Origin: Prostheceraeus crozeri
Lineage: Eukaryota > Platyhelminthes > Polycladida > Euryleptidae
DNA: 64,000 nucleotides
Direction of reading: 5' to 3'
NCBI GenBank assembly: GCA_907163375.1
Contig: CAJQUW010012972.1
Span: 124,001-188,000 of the forward strand
The notes beneath the pieces were generated by a model. The model made no database searches. It saw only the letters and a program-made list of their open reading frames with translations, and was not told the origin of the DNA. Positions within the stretch are counted from its first letter, which is position 1. Each line of letters opens with the position of its first letter. Of this stretch, positions 38,231 through 48,547 are shown one piece after another. A program made the position numbers and the translations under genes.

Positions 38231-41200
38231 AAGTCCATGTCTAACAAATCCTCATGAACAAGCAGTTTTTCATTTGATTAAAGAATCAAACAGAAGGTAT
38301 GTAGTGTTTTATTGATCCATCCACGATTTCTGATGTCAAAAATCAATTCTCATGCGGCTACCTTCCTCTCACGCTAAAATAAACTCAATTTCCAATGCAC
38401 TTTACACTACAGATGGCAAAGCGCAAGTCCATGTCTAGCAACTACTTATCAACAGGCAGTTTTTCCTTGATAATAGAATCAAATAAAAAGTATGTATAGT
38501 GGTGTCTTATTGATCCTTCCACGATTTCTGATGTGAACGAGTACTTGTAATGCGGCTACTTTCCTCTCATGGCAAGATCTGTTCTATTACTAGTGATGAA
38601 AATTTTCCGGAAAATTTTGAATCAAAATTTTCCATGGAAAATATTGGAAAATTTTGGAAAAAATCGGAAAAAATTGGAAAATTTTGGAAAATTTTGACAG
38701 TTTTGATTTTTTTGATAGGCCCTATAAATGAATGAGCGCTTCCACTGCCGAGGCACCTACGTACCAATAAATTGGGTCTAAAACTCTTAATTTCATCATT
38801 ATTTCGATTATAGCGATCGTAGCAATGCCAGTTCCGTCCGCGGATTTTTGAACATCCCTTTGCCACAGTGGCTATTTGTGCCATTTTGTTAGCATTTTTA
38901 ATTATCACACAGACACCGTTTTGGATAACGTGAATCTTGCTTTACAATAGGGGTACAATTTCATGCACTGTGAAAGATCTGGAGCAAAAATAATGTACTT
39001 CATTTTCGAGTTTACTTATTAGCTTGAAAGTTAAGCTTTATTATGCAGCGTGGATCAGTGAAAGAAATCCTTCATGTGGTGATGAACAAGTGAAGTATAA
39101 GCAAGTCCACGCAGCATTCATGAGCGACCATTTTGGAAGACATGAAGACTGTAAACTCGTTAGATATTTGGTAACTAAACATATCTGTGATGAGTAAGAG
39201 AATATCTATGATAGCCTTTAACTTCTGGCCTATCGTCCGACATCTTTGCTGAGGATACACATTTTTCATTTCTAGTTCAGATGGTTCAGACAGTTCAAAT
39301 TCGATTTCAGATCTGCCCAAATGAATTTCAGATATGATCCACATGAATCTTCAATTGAATTTAAGATATTTTCATCTGTGCTTCTAACAGATATCTGAAA
39401 TTCAGCTAGAGAAATCTGAAATCCATCTAATGTCTGAAATTCATTTGGAAAGATCTGAAACTTAAAGGTGCAGTTGGTTACAAAAGTTGACATACAGGGA
39501 TGATAGAGAAGTTTTCGGTCTTTGAATATTACATAGTCTTTTCAGACGACTGCAACAAGTCTCCAAAACAATAGCAAAAACGTCAATCACCGAAAAAAAT
39601 TTCAAAATTTTCCATTGGAAAATTTTCCGGAAAATTTTCTGGAAAATTTTCCATTTGCATCACTATCTATTACCAAAGCACTTTACACACAGAAGGCAAA
39701 GTGAAAGTCCATGTCAAACAAATCCTCATGAATGAAGTGTTTCATTTGATCACAGAATCTAGAAGAAACTATGTAGAGTGATGTTTCATTGATCTATCCA
39801 CGATTTCTGAAGTCGAGTATTTGTAATGCGGCTACTTTCCTCTCATGGCAAGATGTGCTGTATTTCCAATGCACTTTACATGCAAAAGGCAAAGCGCAAG
39901 TCCATGTCTAACAAATCCTCATGAAGATGTTGTGTTTCATTTGATAACAGAATCCAGCAGAAGGTATGTAGAGTGATGTTTTATTGATCCTTCCACGATT
40001 TCTGATGTTAACAATCAATTCTCATGCGGCTACCTTCCTCTCACGCTAAAATAAACTCAATTTCCAATGCACTTTACACAACAGAACGCAAAGCGCAAGT
40101 CCATGTCCAACAAATCCTCATGAATGAAGTGTTTCATTTGATAGCTGAAACACTTCATTTGATGGCAAGATGTCCTCTATTTCCAATGCACTTTACACAC
40201 GGAAGGCAAGCGCAAGTCCATGTCTAACAACTACTTATCAACAGGTGGTTTTCCTTTGATCATAGAATCAAATAAAAAGTATGTAGAGTGGTGTCTTATT
40301 GATCCTTCCACGATTTCTGATGTCAACGAGTACTTGTCATGCGGCTACTTTCCTCTCATGGTAGGATATGCTCTATTTCCGATGCACTCAACACTACAGA
40401 AGGCAAAGCGCAAGTCCATGTCTAACAACTACTTATCAACAGGTAATTTTTCATTTTATCATAGAATCAAATAAAAGTATGTAGAGTGGTGTCTCATTGA
40501 TCCTTCCACGATTTCTGATGTCAACAATCAATTCTCATGCGACTACTTTCCTCTCACGCTAAAAGAAACTCAATTTCCAATGCACTTTTACACAACAGAA
40601 CGCAAAGCGCAAGTCCATGTCCAACAAATACTCATGAATGAAGTGTTTCCTTTGATAACAGAATCAAGTAGAAAGTATGTAGAGTGATGTTTTATTGATC
40701 TATCCACGATTTCGGATGTCGAGTATTTGCAATGCGGCTACTTTCCTCTCATGGCAAGATGTGCTCTATGTCCAATGCACTTTACATACAAATGGCAAAG
40801 CGCAAGTCCATGTCCAACAAGTCCTCATGAAGATGTAGTGTTTCATTTGATCACAGACTCAAGAAGAAAGTATGTAGAGTGATGTTTTATTGATCTTTTT
40901 ACGATTTCTGATGTCACTGTGTACTTGTCATGCGGCTACTTTCCTCTCATGGCAAGATGTGCTCTACTTCCAAAGTACTTTGCATACATTGGCAAAGCGC
41001 AAGTCCATGTCCAGCAACTACTTATCAACAGGTAGTATTTCTTTGATCATAGAATCAAATAAAAGGTATGTATAGTGGTGTCTTATTGAGTCTTCCACGA
41101 TTTCTGATGTCAACGAGTACTTGTCATGCGGCTACTTCCTCTCACGGGAAGATATGCTCTATTTCCAATGCACTTTTACACTACAGAAGGCAAAGCGCAA

Positions 41201-41410
41201 GTCCATGTCTAACAACTACTTATCAACAGGTAGCTTTTCTTTGATCATAGAATCAAATAAAAAGTATGTAGAGTGGTGTCTTATTGAGTCTTCCACGATT
41301 TCTGATGTCAACAATCAATTCTCATGCAGCCACCTTCCTCTTACGCTAAAATACACCCAATTTCCAATGCACTTTACACAACAAAAGGCAAAGCGCAAGT
41401 CCATGTCAAA
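38231..41410 (+). repeat. 197-bp satellite array, about 12 units
   Basis: The word GCAAAGCGCAAGTCCATGTC or a close variant recurs near 38231, 38424, 39704, 39897, 40097, 40213, 40411, 40611, 40804, 41001, 41199 and 41397. Spacing is 193-200 bp except for one short 116-bp unit. Each unit also holds TTCCACGATTTCTGATGT and ATGCGGCTACTTTCCTCTCA. A hAT MITE (38591-39665) splits the array. Confidence 0.9.
38591..39665. mobile_element. hAT-like MITE in the satellite array
   Basis: 1075 bp bounded by TAGTGATG and CATCACTA with AAAATTTTCC-rich subterminal repeats in both orientations. The 8-bp target duplication TCTATTAC is exact (38583-38590 and 39666-39673). No transposase remains. It is younger than the satellite. 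Confidence 0.9.
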
Positions 41411-41649
41411 CAAATCCTCATGAATAGGCAGGTTTTCATTTGATCACAGAATCAAGTAGAAAGTATGTAGAGTGATGTTTGATCGATCATTCCATGACTT
41501 CTGATGTCAACGAGTATTTGTTATGCGGCTACTCTCCTCTCATGGATGTGAACGGCCATTTTTCTGATGTGAACGACGAATAGTCATGCCGCTATCTCCT
41601 TCTCATGGCAGGAATTACTAAATGTGTTAATCACTTTACTGAAAATGTT

Positions 41650-43050
41650 GCTCCCTGTCTAAAATACCAGATCATGATGAATGATTCATAGAACTAAATC
41701 AATTAGTAGGAGGATTGTTATTTTGGAAATGTATGCTTGGCTAGAAATGATATATGTCCTTGAAAATGAACGCAATCCGTCCTAGATGTAATTTTCCTCT
41801 TTTGGTGTTATAGCAGTTAGTTCACTATCACTGCACAATTTGTACATAATGCTCGAAGACAAGTTCATAGCATTTGTTGAAATACCTACCTATCGATCCT
41901 ATCATATCACTTCTGACAAGAGTAGGCATGGACTTGTATGCGTTGCGTTCACTGTGCAAGTAACGTTTTATGTGTTTTATGCGCTTTATTATGCAAAGCT
42001 AATATAAACATCTTATATGATGCATGAAATCTAATATGTAAATCTTATATGAACATCAAATGTCACGCATGACGTAAGATTGGTGACGTTTACCACTTGA
42101 TGAAATTTCGCTAAATGATTTTGGGCCTATTAAATTGCTGTATTCATCCTTGCCTTCAGGCCTGCTAGAGTTGTTCATAAAAAACTGTCTGATTTTGTTA
42201 AAATGGAATCGAATTTCATGTTCTCTTGTCGCACATGATGGCGCCATACACCATGCGAGAGTTCGCATTGTAAAATTTCAAATAAGCTATCATAAACCGG
42301 CATTCGTCATAGTGTTTGCTTTTTAAGTGTAATACTTTTAATTTAGTTACACCTATTAATATGCAGTGGTCAACTTAATTATAATGCGAGTCTTAAAATG
42401 TATTTCCAATGCATTCGAAGGTTCTAGATATGTCTACATTGGAATACATTTTCTGAAACAGTTTAACATTGCAACGTAGTCTAGACATAAAAACTTAACT
42501 TATTGCATAGAACACAGTCGGCAATGTAGTTGGAACCATGGATAAACAAAAAATGCACGTCTTTTTCAACATCATCCATTTATATTAGAGCGTGGGAATA
42601 ACTCTGCATGTCAATGTTCAACATTACTGTAGAAAATGCGCCCTAACGCAAGTACATTTTGGTTGTGATTAATTTCACAGACATCAGATAAGGTACGTTA
42701 AAAATTCGCAGCCGTTGATTGCATACATTGACCGTTAAAAGTCGATATTTGCCGATTATTGTCGGGATTATTTCCCATGTTTTTTACAATTTCTCACGTG
42801 TTAATATACGTGACACACAGGGCTGAAATTGTTTCACCGAATCACCACAGCTTTGGTTGCCTGTTGACAAACAAGAATTACCACATATCTTCACTAATAA
42901 ATACAAGCAGGCCATTTAATATATATAAATGAATGATTGTCGAAACGAAAAACTTATGAAAACTTAACTAACAATTATATACCAACAATATTTGTTAGGT
43001 CTAGGCAAAACATTTTTCAATCATTCAAAACTTCCATAAAATTCTAAACT
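41650..43050. other. Unique part of the satellite element; no gene
   Basis: AT-rich with a short block near 41930-42080 that resembles 37865-37990. No coding sequence recognised. Confidence 0.4.
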
Positions 43051-43051
43051 A

Positions 43052-43270
43052 CACTGTAAACTGTCACCTCCTAAAATCGAAGAAATCTGCATCCTAAAGC
43101 GCGACGCACTAGAATTTTAGGAGGTTGCGTGAAATAGAATGCTGACATACTAAAGAGAACAATAACACTAGTGCGCTAGCCTCCTAAAACGCTTTGCTTT
43201 AGGATTTTTTTATTAGTTACGAATAGTGTCTCGCTTCAGTGTGTGATTTAGGAGGTGCTGGTTTAGAGTG
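43052..43270. mobile_element. 219-bp MITE with TA duplication
   Basis: The left end CACTGTAAACTGTCACCTCC is matched in inverse by GGAGGTGCTGGTTTAGAGTG with a few mismatches. TA flanks both sides (43050-43051 and 43271-43272). The ends and TA site fit Tc1/mariner-type MITEs. Confidence 0.75.
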
Positions 43271-43640
43271 TACTGTCAGAAAATGGAAACTTTAAGGTTT
43301 GAAAGTGGTTCATCGTCACTATGAGTAATGCTACAATACATAGGAAATAAAGGAATATTATACGAAAATTTATTTAATCGCAAAAATTAAAACAAATTCA
43401 TTAGCTCATTTTAAGCAGATAAGGCTTACACGGCGACATGGACTTGCGGATGCCAACAAACTTTACTAAACGACGATTTTCATAAAATGTATATGATATT
43501 TTGAAATGAAACTAATAGGCATTTTTCTTCCAGCAATCAGTTTCATTACCTTCTTGTGTCGCTAATTCCTTTATCTTGGAAAAGCAAGTCCATAGTACCA
43601 TGGACTTCTGAAAGGCATGGACTTACTGCTTTCGCGCCTA

Positions 43641-43790
43641 CGAATAAGATCTCGACTTTTTCATGAAGACTTCTATTATAATAAAATTCATAAAATTCCC
43701 CTGATAATCACAGCTTGATTTCCGCTTAGTTAGGATGTTTATTAGCAAATACTCGTATTCATTCCTTTTAATACCCAACTTGTTTCAAAG
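43641..43790 (-). repeat. Dispersed repeat family, copy 3 (inverted)
   Basis: Inverse of about 28330-28465 and 44735-44885 (shares TTGATTTCCGCTTAGTTAGG). Truncated by the right end of the satellite element. Confidence 0.75.
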
Positions 43791-43811
43791 ACGAAATGAC
43801 TTACCTAATCC

Positions 43812-43970
43812 CTGTGCAAACGGAAAGTCGGCCGAAAAATTCGGCCCGAACGCGACGTGTCCGGACGCCCCTAAGTCGGCCCAGGTTCGGCTGGTCGACT
43901 TCGGCCCGTAGTGTATTGACCGTGATAGCGGGTCGATTTGTGGTGGCCGAATCCAGTCCGCGAGATCTGC
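43812..43970 (+). repeat. GTCGGCC-rich block
   Basis: GC-rich patch dense in GTCGGC/TCGGCCC words within AT-rich DNA. Similar in style to the CGAC-rich blocks, but I could not align it to them base by base. Confidence 0.5.
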
Positions 43971-44008
43971 GTTGGCTTGCCTTTACCTAACCACATGTAA
44001 TAAGCAAT

Positions 44009-44040
44009 AACATGATGAAACTTATAAGTTTCATCATGTT
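44009..44040. repeat. 32-bp perfect palindrome
   Basis: AACATGATGAAACTTA followed by its exact inverse, no spacer. It abuts the next inverted repeat. Confidence 0.9.
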
Positions 44041-44345
44041 TCAGACATCAAAATTTAGGAGCAGAATCTAATGAACCTCATCTACGATAGTTTTGAATAC
44101 CACTGGATATGATTGTTATTATCCATTGTATTCAAGATTTAAACTTGTTTGAGGTACAATCAACCTGAATCCCGATGTGTACGTTTAGAAAAATTGACAT
44201 TCAGTGGACTCAATCTAGGTAATTACCAATTTAAACAAGTTTAAATCTTGAATACAATGGATAATAACAATCATATCTAGTGGTATTCAAAACCATCGTA
44301 GATGAGGTTCATTAGATTCTGCTCCTAAATTTTGATGTCTGAAAC
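44038..44345. repeat. Inverted repeat, 113-bp arms
   Basis: 44038-44150 is repeated in inverse at 44233-44345, nearly identical, around an 82-bp spacer. Arms run from GTTTCAGACATCAAAATTTA to the AAACAAGTTTAAATC block. No gene. Confidence 0.85.
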
Positions 44346-44598
44346 CAACAAAAATGCATTATAAGCGAAAAGATAGTAAAACGCAGACAAACTGTGAACA
44401 ATGATGTAAAACATAAGCCATCTAGAGCTCTATAGTGACACATAATAGAGAAGTATATGACACAGAAATTAGCATTAATTTATTGTAAGATGAAAGAAGG
44501 TGATAATTAATCTGAACTATTTTCATATTTCATCATTCCAATAATTTACAACAGCACGAGTTAATCGACAACACATTTTCCCAGGGTAGACAACAGCA

Positions 44599-45370
44599 GT
44601 GAAAATTTTTATGTCAAAAGATTCAGTTCTTTGCGGAGATTACGTTCCCGTGGTCCAAACAATTATTTGAGCACTTTTGAAAAAAGTCAAAATTTGCCTA
44701 TTTATATACTACCGAGATGACTCCCCGTTGTAAGTAGTATGAAACAAGTTGCATATCAAAAGGAATGAATATTTGCAAATAATCATCATAACTAAGCAGA
44801 AATCAAGCTGATTATCAAGGGAATTTCATGCTCCGTGTTACAATGGAGGTCTTCATGAAAAAGTCGCGATATTCTATGCTTTTTGGCTGAAATGGCAAGT
44901 TTTTAATTCAAATTTCATCGGCTTGATTTTATGATTCACTAAATTCATGTTTCATTTCTTAAATCTGAATAGTGATGTGGACCCATTTAAATCTTTCAAA
45001 GTTAATTGAAATCATTGTCCTTGAATCTGTGATTTTGCCATGCCAGTGGTAGCTGTTGCCTGATCACGCTTAAGAAGATTCTTTTGAGGTTCAGCTGGAA
45101 AGCAATAGCGCAGGTCATCGAGTTGCCAATTTAACAAACATGACCTCTCCAAGGCTGTCAGACACGGTGTATCTGTAAAATTATCATTTCCTTCTGCTTT
45201 ATGCTAGCATGATCGTCAAGTCCGTTGTAATTTCTTCAAAACTGCATAAATGATTATATCTCACATTTGGAAAAAAATCCGATTGTATCTACTTTGAGTT
45301 CATTTAATAAAATCGAAAGTGTATACACATTGGGGAATTAATAAATGCGGAGTTGCCACTCTACCTAACA
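44599..45370 (+). repeat. Dispersed repeat family, copy 4
   Basis: Same orientation and extent as 28180-28970. Its last 120 bp are repeated directly at about 45440-45540, and an inverse piece lies at 45860-46035. Confidence 0.75.
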
Positions 45371-45859
45371 TACTTCCATACTAACATACTAACATACATA
45401 CATAATACATAAATACATACTAACATACTAACATACCTAGCATTCCGATTGTATCTACTTTGAGTTCATTTAATAAAATCGAAAGTGTATACACATTGGG
45501 GAATTAATAAATGCGGAGTTACCACTCTACCTAACATACTTACTCTATGGTCGACACTCTACGTATCCCTACTCTATGATTGATACTTTGAAAATCTAGC
45601 AGTATGCATCAGTGCGCTGAGTGTATGCATCATAGACATCGGGTATACATGTTCGTGAATATCATGGGATTGCTGACTTTGATGAAAATTCTTTAATGCG
45701 TGAAGAGATCGCTTGATGTTGCGTTGTTGGAGGCCCGTTAGATTGTATAGAAGACCGTCGTAGAATCGATGTAGTGTCGAGTTGTCGGAGTGGTGATTGA
45801 AGTTCGCACCAAATAGATCGTTTGGTGCATTTAGCTGTCTGTTGCAGATTGATGAATAT

Positions 45860-46035
45860 ACCTAAAAGCATGGAGTAACTATGTTAGGTATAGAGTGGTA
45901 ACTCCGCATCTATTAAATCCCCAATGTACACTTTCGATTTTATTAAATGAACTCAAGGGAGACACAGTCGGAATTGCTTAAAAATGTGAGATATACACAT
46001 TTATGCAGCATTGAAGAAATTACAACGGAATTGAC
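45860..46035 (-). repeat. Dispersed repeat family, copy 5 (inverted)
   Basis: Inverse of about 45195-45375 (shares CCCCAATGT-CACTTTCGATT). It is followed by ACCATAGAGTTGGGATA, a word that also lies beside the copy at 28180. Confidence 0.7.
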
Positions 46036-46265
46036 CATAGAGTTGGGATATACAGGTACAGTGTCGACCAAAGATATTTAATTGTCTAAAAGGGCTAGAT
46101 GAGAAATTGATGCCTAAATTTGAACCCATTTTAGTACGGTCCTTATCGTGGCAAAAAAGCATTACGGCAATGGGGCGAAATTGCTGTTTTGTCGGCTGTA
46201 CGGTGTGCAATGCGACAAAAACCCTTGGAAATGGCAAGTAGTGAAAACTGTGACCTACTTGCGAG

Positions 46266-46392
46266 GGATAGGTACATGGATGGGTACATGTAACATTTAG
46301 TGTTATGAATAGGAACATGGATAGGTACATGTATAATTCAGTGTTATGAATAGGAACATGTATGACTTCTGTTTTACTGGATAGGTACATGT
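46266..46392 (+). repeat. Short tandem repeat with GTACATG words
   Basis: Two to three units of about 55 bp, built on GGATAGGTACATG and AGTGTTATGAATAGGAACATG. It lies just before the first Polinton gene and may be subterminal sequence of the element. Confidence 0.7.
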
Positions 46393-46622
46393 GTTTGGTA
46401 CACTCGGTTGAGTACACTGTGTTTCGGAACGTCTATGATCGAACTTCTGTGACTTGGTTCTGAGTACTTGGGTACGTACCGATAGACGTCCGTTGTTTGA
46501 TTTTGAATGGGTTTGCTCAATTGCGACTATTGTGACTATTGTAACCATTGTAATCAAGATGACAGTCACATTGATTTTCCTTTTTACGTAGACAAACTAT
46601 GCTATAAATATGAGATAGTTGT

Positions 46623-47135
46623 TTGATGACATACATAATGATGACTAGTATCCCAACGTCGTGGGTTGTCGCAAGAGACCTTGGATATTCGTTCAAAGCT
46701 ATAGAAACTGTAACAAATCTCAGTGAAAATATCAACGCTGGTGATTTAGTTGATCGACTAATGGATCTAGATGAGCATGCTATGAATCACAATTTGGATC
46801 GTAGGTGGATAGAGGATTTCTCCATGCTACACTGCAATGATAGTGAAATTAGGAGGATCAAATTGGAACGATATGGAAAGAAGGAGACATTTGACAGTGT
46901 TTTAGTAAAAAGTTCTCCCAATAAAAGTGACTTCAGAAGGAAATTAGAAGAAGAGACATTTAAATTATTATGTGAACGGAACTGCGTTAAATGTTTTGAA
47001 CGGGAACAATCCCTTCTCTTTTTACCATGTTCTCATAGCGTTATGTGTTCTACATGTTATGTACCCTTTGAAACTTCATCTTGTCCCCTTTGTGATCAAG
47101 AAATATCTTCAACAGTCACTGTATATCGTGCATGA
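46623..47135 (+). CDS. IAP-type RING finger protein of the Polinton
   Basis: 170 residues. The last 60 form a RING of the inhibitor-of-apoptosis type: CVKCFEREQ, then LPCSHSVMCSTC, then CPLCDQEI, with the typical short hydrophobic end after the last Cys pair. Residues about 10-35 (SWVVARDLGYSFKAIETV) resemble a UBA helix bundle as in some IAPs; no BIR domain is seen. Such proteins act as ubiquitin ligases and can restrain cell death, so an anti-apoptotic role in the host cell is plausible. A TATA-like CTATAAATAT lies at 46602-46611. It may have been captured from a host IAP. Confidence 0.7.
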   Translation: MMTYIMMTSIPTSWVVARDLGYSFKAIETVTNLSENINAGDLVDRLMDLDEHAMNHNLDRRWIEDFSMLHCNDSEIRRIKLERYGKKETFDSVLVKSSPNKSDFRRKLEEETFKLLCERNCVKCFEREQSLLFLPCSHSVMCSTCYVPFETSSCPLCDQEISSTVTVYRA

Positions 47136-47151
47136 TGAGTCATCATGCACG
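47127..47151. promoter_or_regulatory. 25-bp palindrome with AP-1-like core at the RING stop codon
   Basis: CGTGCATGATGA, a central G, then the exact inverse arm. It overlaps the RING stop codon and holds TGAGTCA at 47136-47142. The same TGAGTCA lies upstream of the next TATATAAGG promoter (48438-48444). Confidence 0.65.
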
Positions 47152-47157
47152 TCTGTG

Positions 47158-47202
47158 ATTGGTCACTATTGTGTCTTTGTGTGGCTTTTCTATATAAGGA
47201 GG
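47158..47202 (+). promoter_or_regulatory. Promoter: inverted CCAAT box and TATATAAGG
   Basis: ATTGG at 47158-47162 (CCAAT on the other strand) and TATATAAGGAGG at 47191-47202, about 43 bases before the next ATG at 47245. Confidence 0.7.
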
Positions 47203-47244
47203 ACATTGTACCGTTCTATTTCAAGCTAATTTGAGGCTAATACA

Positions 47245-47868
47245 ATGTCAATCAGCATGTCGTTCACTACCAACATTCCCATTTCAATAATTTACCGAAG
47301 TCAACTCTTCACCGGCAATATATTTTATTCTGCCGTAAATATAACTGGCTATAAAGCGGATTTGGTGGATCTGATGGAGGAAATAGTGAAGCATTTCCGC
47401 TGCGGAGAGGACGTTGTGGTGCAGAGAATGTCAATGAGAGTCGTGAACAACGCTCTTACACGAGTTGCAAGATTTTGGCTCAATGAAGTATTTCGCCCAC
47501 TAGCTCAAACTGAGATTGTACCGGAATACTCTCGCTGTTGCTGCAGCAGTATCCAACGGAAACACAACACATGTCTCCATGACATTATCACCTCCAGCTA
47601 GTTTGACGAGAAGGGTGACAAATGTAAATTGGACTTATTCAGTGGACCGCCATCAGTAAGCATCAATGTGGCTGCTCAAGGACATTCTGAGGTAATCAGT
47701 TTGCGGGCATACTATGCCAATATTTTAGAGACTTTCCATTCAAAGCCCTGCTGTATGTGCTGTCCTATTTCAAAACATCTAATGAAAGACACTGAGCAGC
47801 TCATAACTGCTACAAATCAGACTCTAACCGATGTGAGTGTGTATCAGTTTCCCTCTACAACTTGTTAA
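47245..47868 (+). pseudogene. Unknown Polinton gene, probably one break
   Basis: Coding region directly behind a TATATAAGG promoter. The first part contains DLVDLMEEIVKHFRCGEDVV and later NNALTRVARFWLNEVFRPL; a second open stretch follows to 47868. No family recognised, and no membrane segment or zinc motif is evident. It appears broken or spliced about once. Position between the RING gene and the late genes suggests an accessory or structural role, but this is a guess. Confidence 0.45.
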
Positions 47869-48003
47869 GTGTTTTGTGTAATTTTATAAGTACCAGCAAC
47901 AAACTCTGCGTGATATGTGAATGCTTGTAAACTTTTGTGTATAATGTTGCAAGTACTAAGCAAAAATTGTAATTGTATTATCTATTTCCATATTAGAAAA
48001 AAA

Positions 48004-48396
48004 ATGTCTGTAAAACGGAACGCATCTTCTCGTCAATCGAAACGGTCCTTCAAACCTTCAAGCCAGTTTAAAAAGGCGTTGCGAAAGTTAAACAGGATAC
48101 ATGATAATAAGAAGAAGTGTAAATTGATTCAAAATTCAAGTGATGATTTCATTCGCGATTTAGCTTTTGCAATACACAAATGTCTACCTATTTACAAGCC
48201 TCTATTGAATGCTGGCTCTTTGAATAGCATAAAAAAGTTTTCAAATCCAAGGAGTAGTGATAAGAAAAGGCGAAACTTAATTCAGCGCGGTGGTGGTGGG
48301 TTTCTAAGTATGTTAAATGATATTGGAAACAGTATTAATGGTGTAATCAATAGTCCGCTTGGAAGGATTGCAGCAACTGCTGCAATGTTAATATAA
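48004..48396 (+). CDS. Small basic Polinton protein with Gly-rich amphipathic tail
   Basis: 130 residues from the ATG at 48004. The N-terminus is rich in Lys, Arg and Ser; the middle (SSDDFIRDLAFAIHKCL, then LNSIKKF) is helical; the end has RGGGGFLSMLNDIGNSI followed by a hydrophobic tail. This layout recurs in Polinton/adintovirus late genes and recalls membrane-active adenovirus pVI, a parallel by architecture rather than by sequence. It precedes the second TATATAAGG promoter. An upstream ATG at 47917 in the same frame is less likely. Confidence 0.55.
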   Translation: MSVKRNASSRQSKRSFKPSSQFKKALRKLNRIHDNKKKCKLIQNSSDDFIRDLAFAIHKCLPIYKPLLNAGSLNSIKKFSNPRSSDKKRRNLIQRGGGGFLSMLNDIGNSINGVINSPLGRIAATAAMLI

Positions 48397-48437
48397 CGTT
48401 AACGAATCCTAAAGTGACACGTCATCACTTTGATTGA

Positions 48438-48463
48438 TGAGTCATATATAGGTGTATATAAGG
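48438..48463 (+). promoter_or_regulatory. Promoter: AP-1-like site and TATATAAGG
   Basis: TGAGTCA at 48438-48444 and TATATAAGG at 48455-48463, 85 bases before the ATG at 48548. Confidence 0.7.
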
Positions 48464-48547
48464 AAGACGCTTTAATGATATTTTATCACTTTCAAGTGAC
48501 AATTCATTTGCGCTGGTTGAAAGCTCCGAATTAGTACTTGTTGAAAC

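Larger units (their letters stand above)
36132..43638. mobile_element. 7.5-kb satellite-bearing element with inverted ends
   Basis: The left end GGCGCGAAAACAGTAAGTCC is matched by the inverse of the right end (43614-43638) with one mismatch, and TA lies on each side (36130-36131 and 43639-43640). The right flank (43641-43790) is an inverted piece of the dispersed repeat family, cut off exactly at the element. Inside are a diverged dimer (36180-36560), the 197-bp satellite (38231-41410) and flanking CATGGACTTG words at 37866, 41932 and 43438. No transposase is visible, so it would be non-autonomous. A foldback-like class is possible. Confidence 0.6.

Noticed and set aside
38231-41410. CRISPR-like regular repeat array
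   Set aside because: Units are about 197 bp and alike along most of their length, with no short repeat/unique spacer pattern, and the DNA is eukaryotic. It is a satellite.
45662-45871. Possible coding fragment on the minus strand
   Set aside because: One alternative frame looks protein-like (FGANFNHHSDNSTLHRFYDG), but I could not link it to any family or gene structure.
1-46000. LTR retrotransposons or retroviral sequence
   Set aside because: No gag, protease, RNase H/integrase order or long direct repeats were seen; all reverse transcriptases here are of LINE type.
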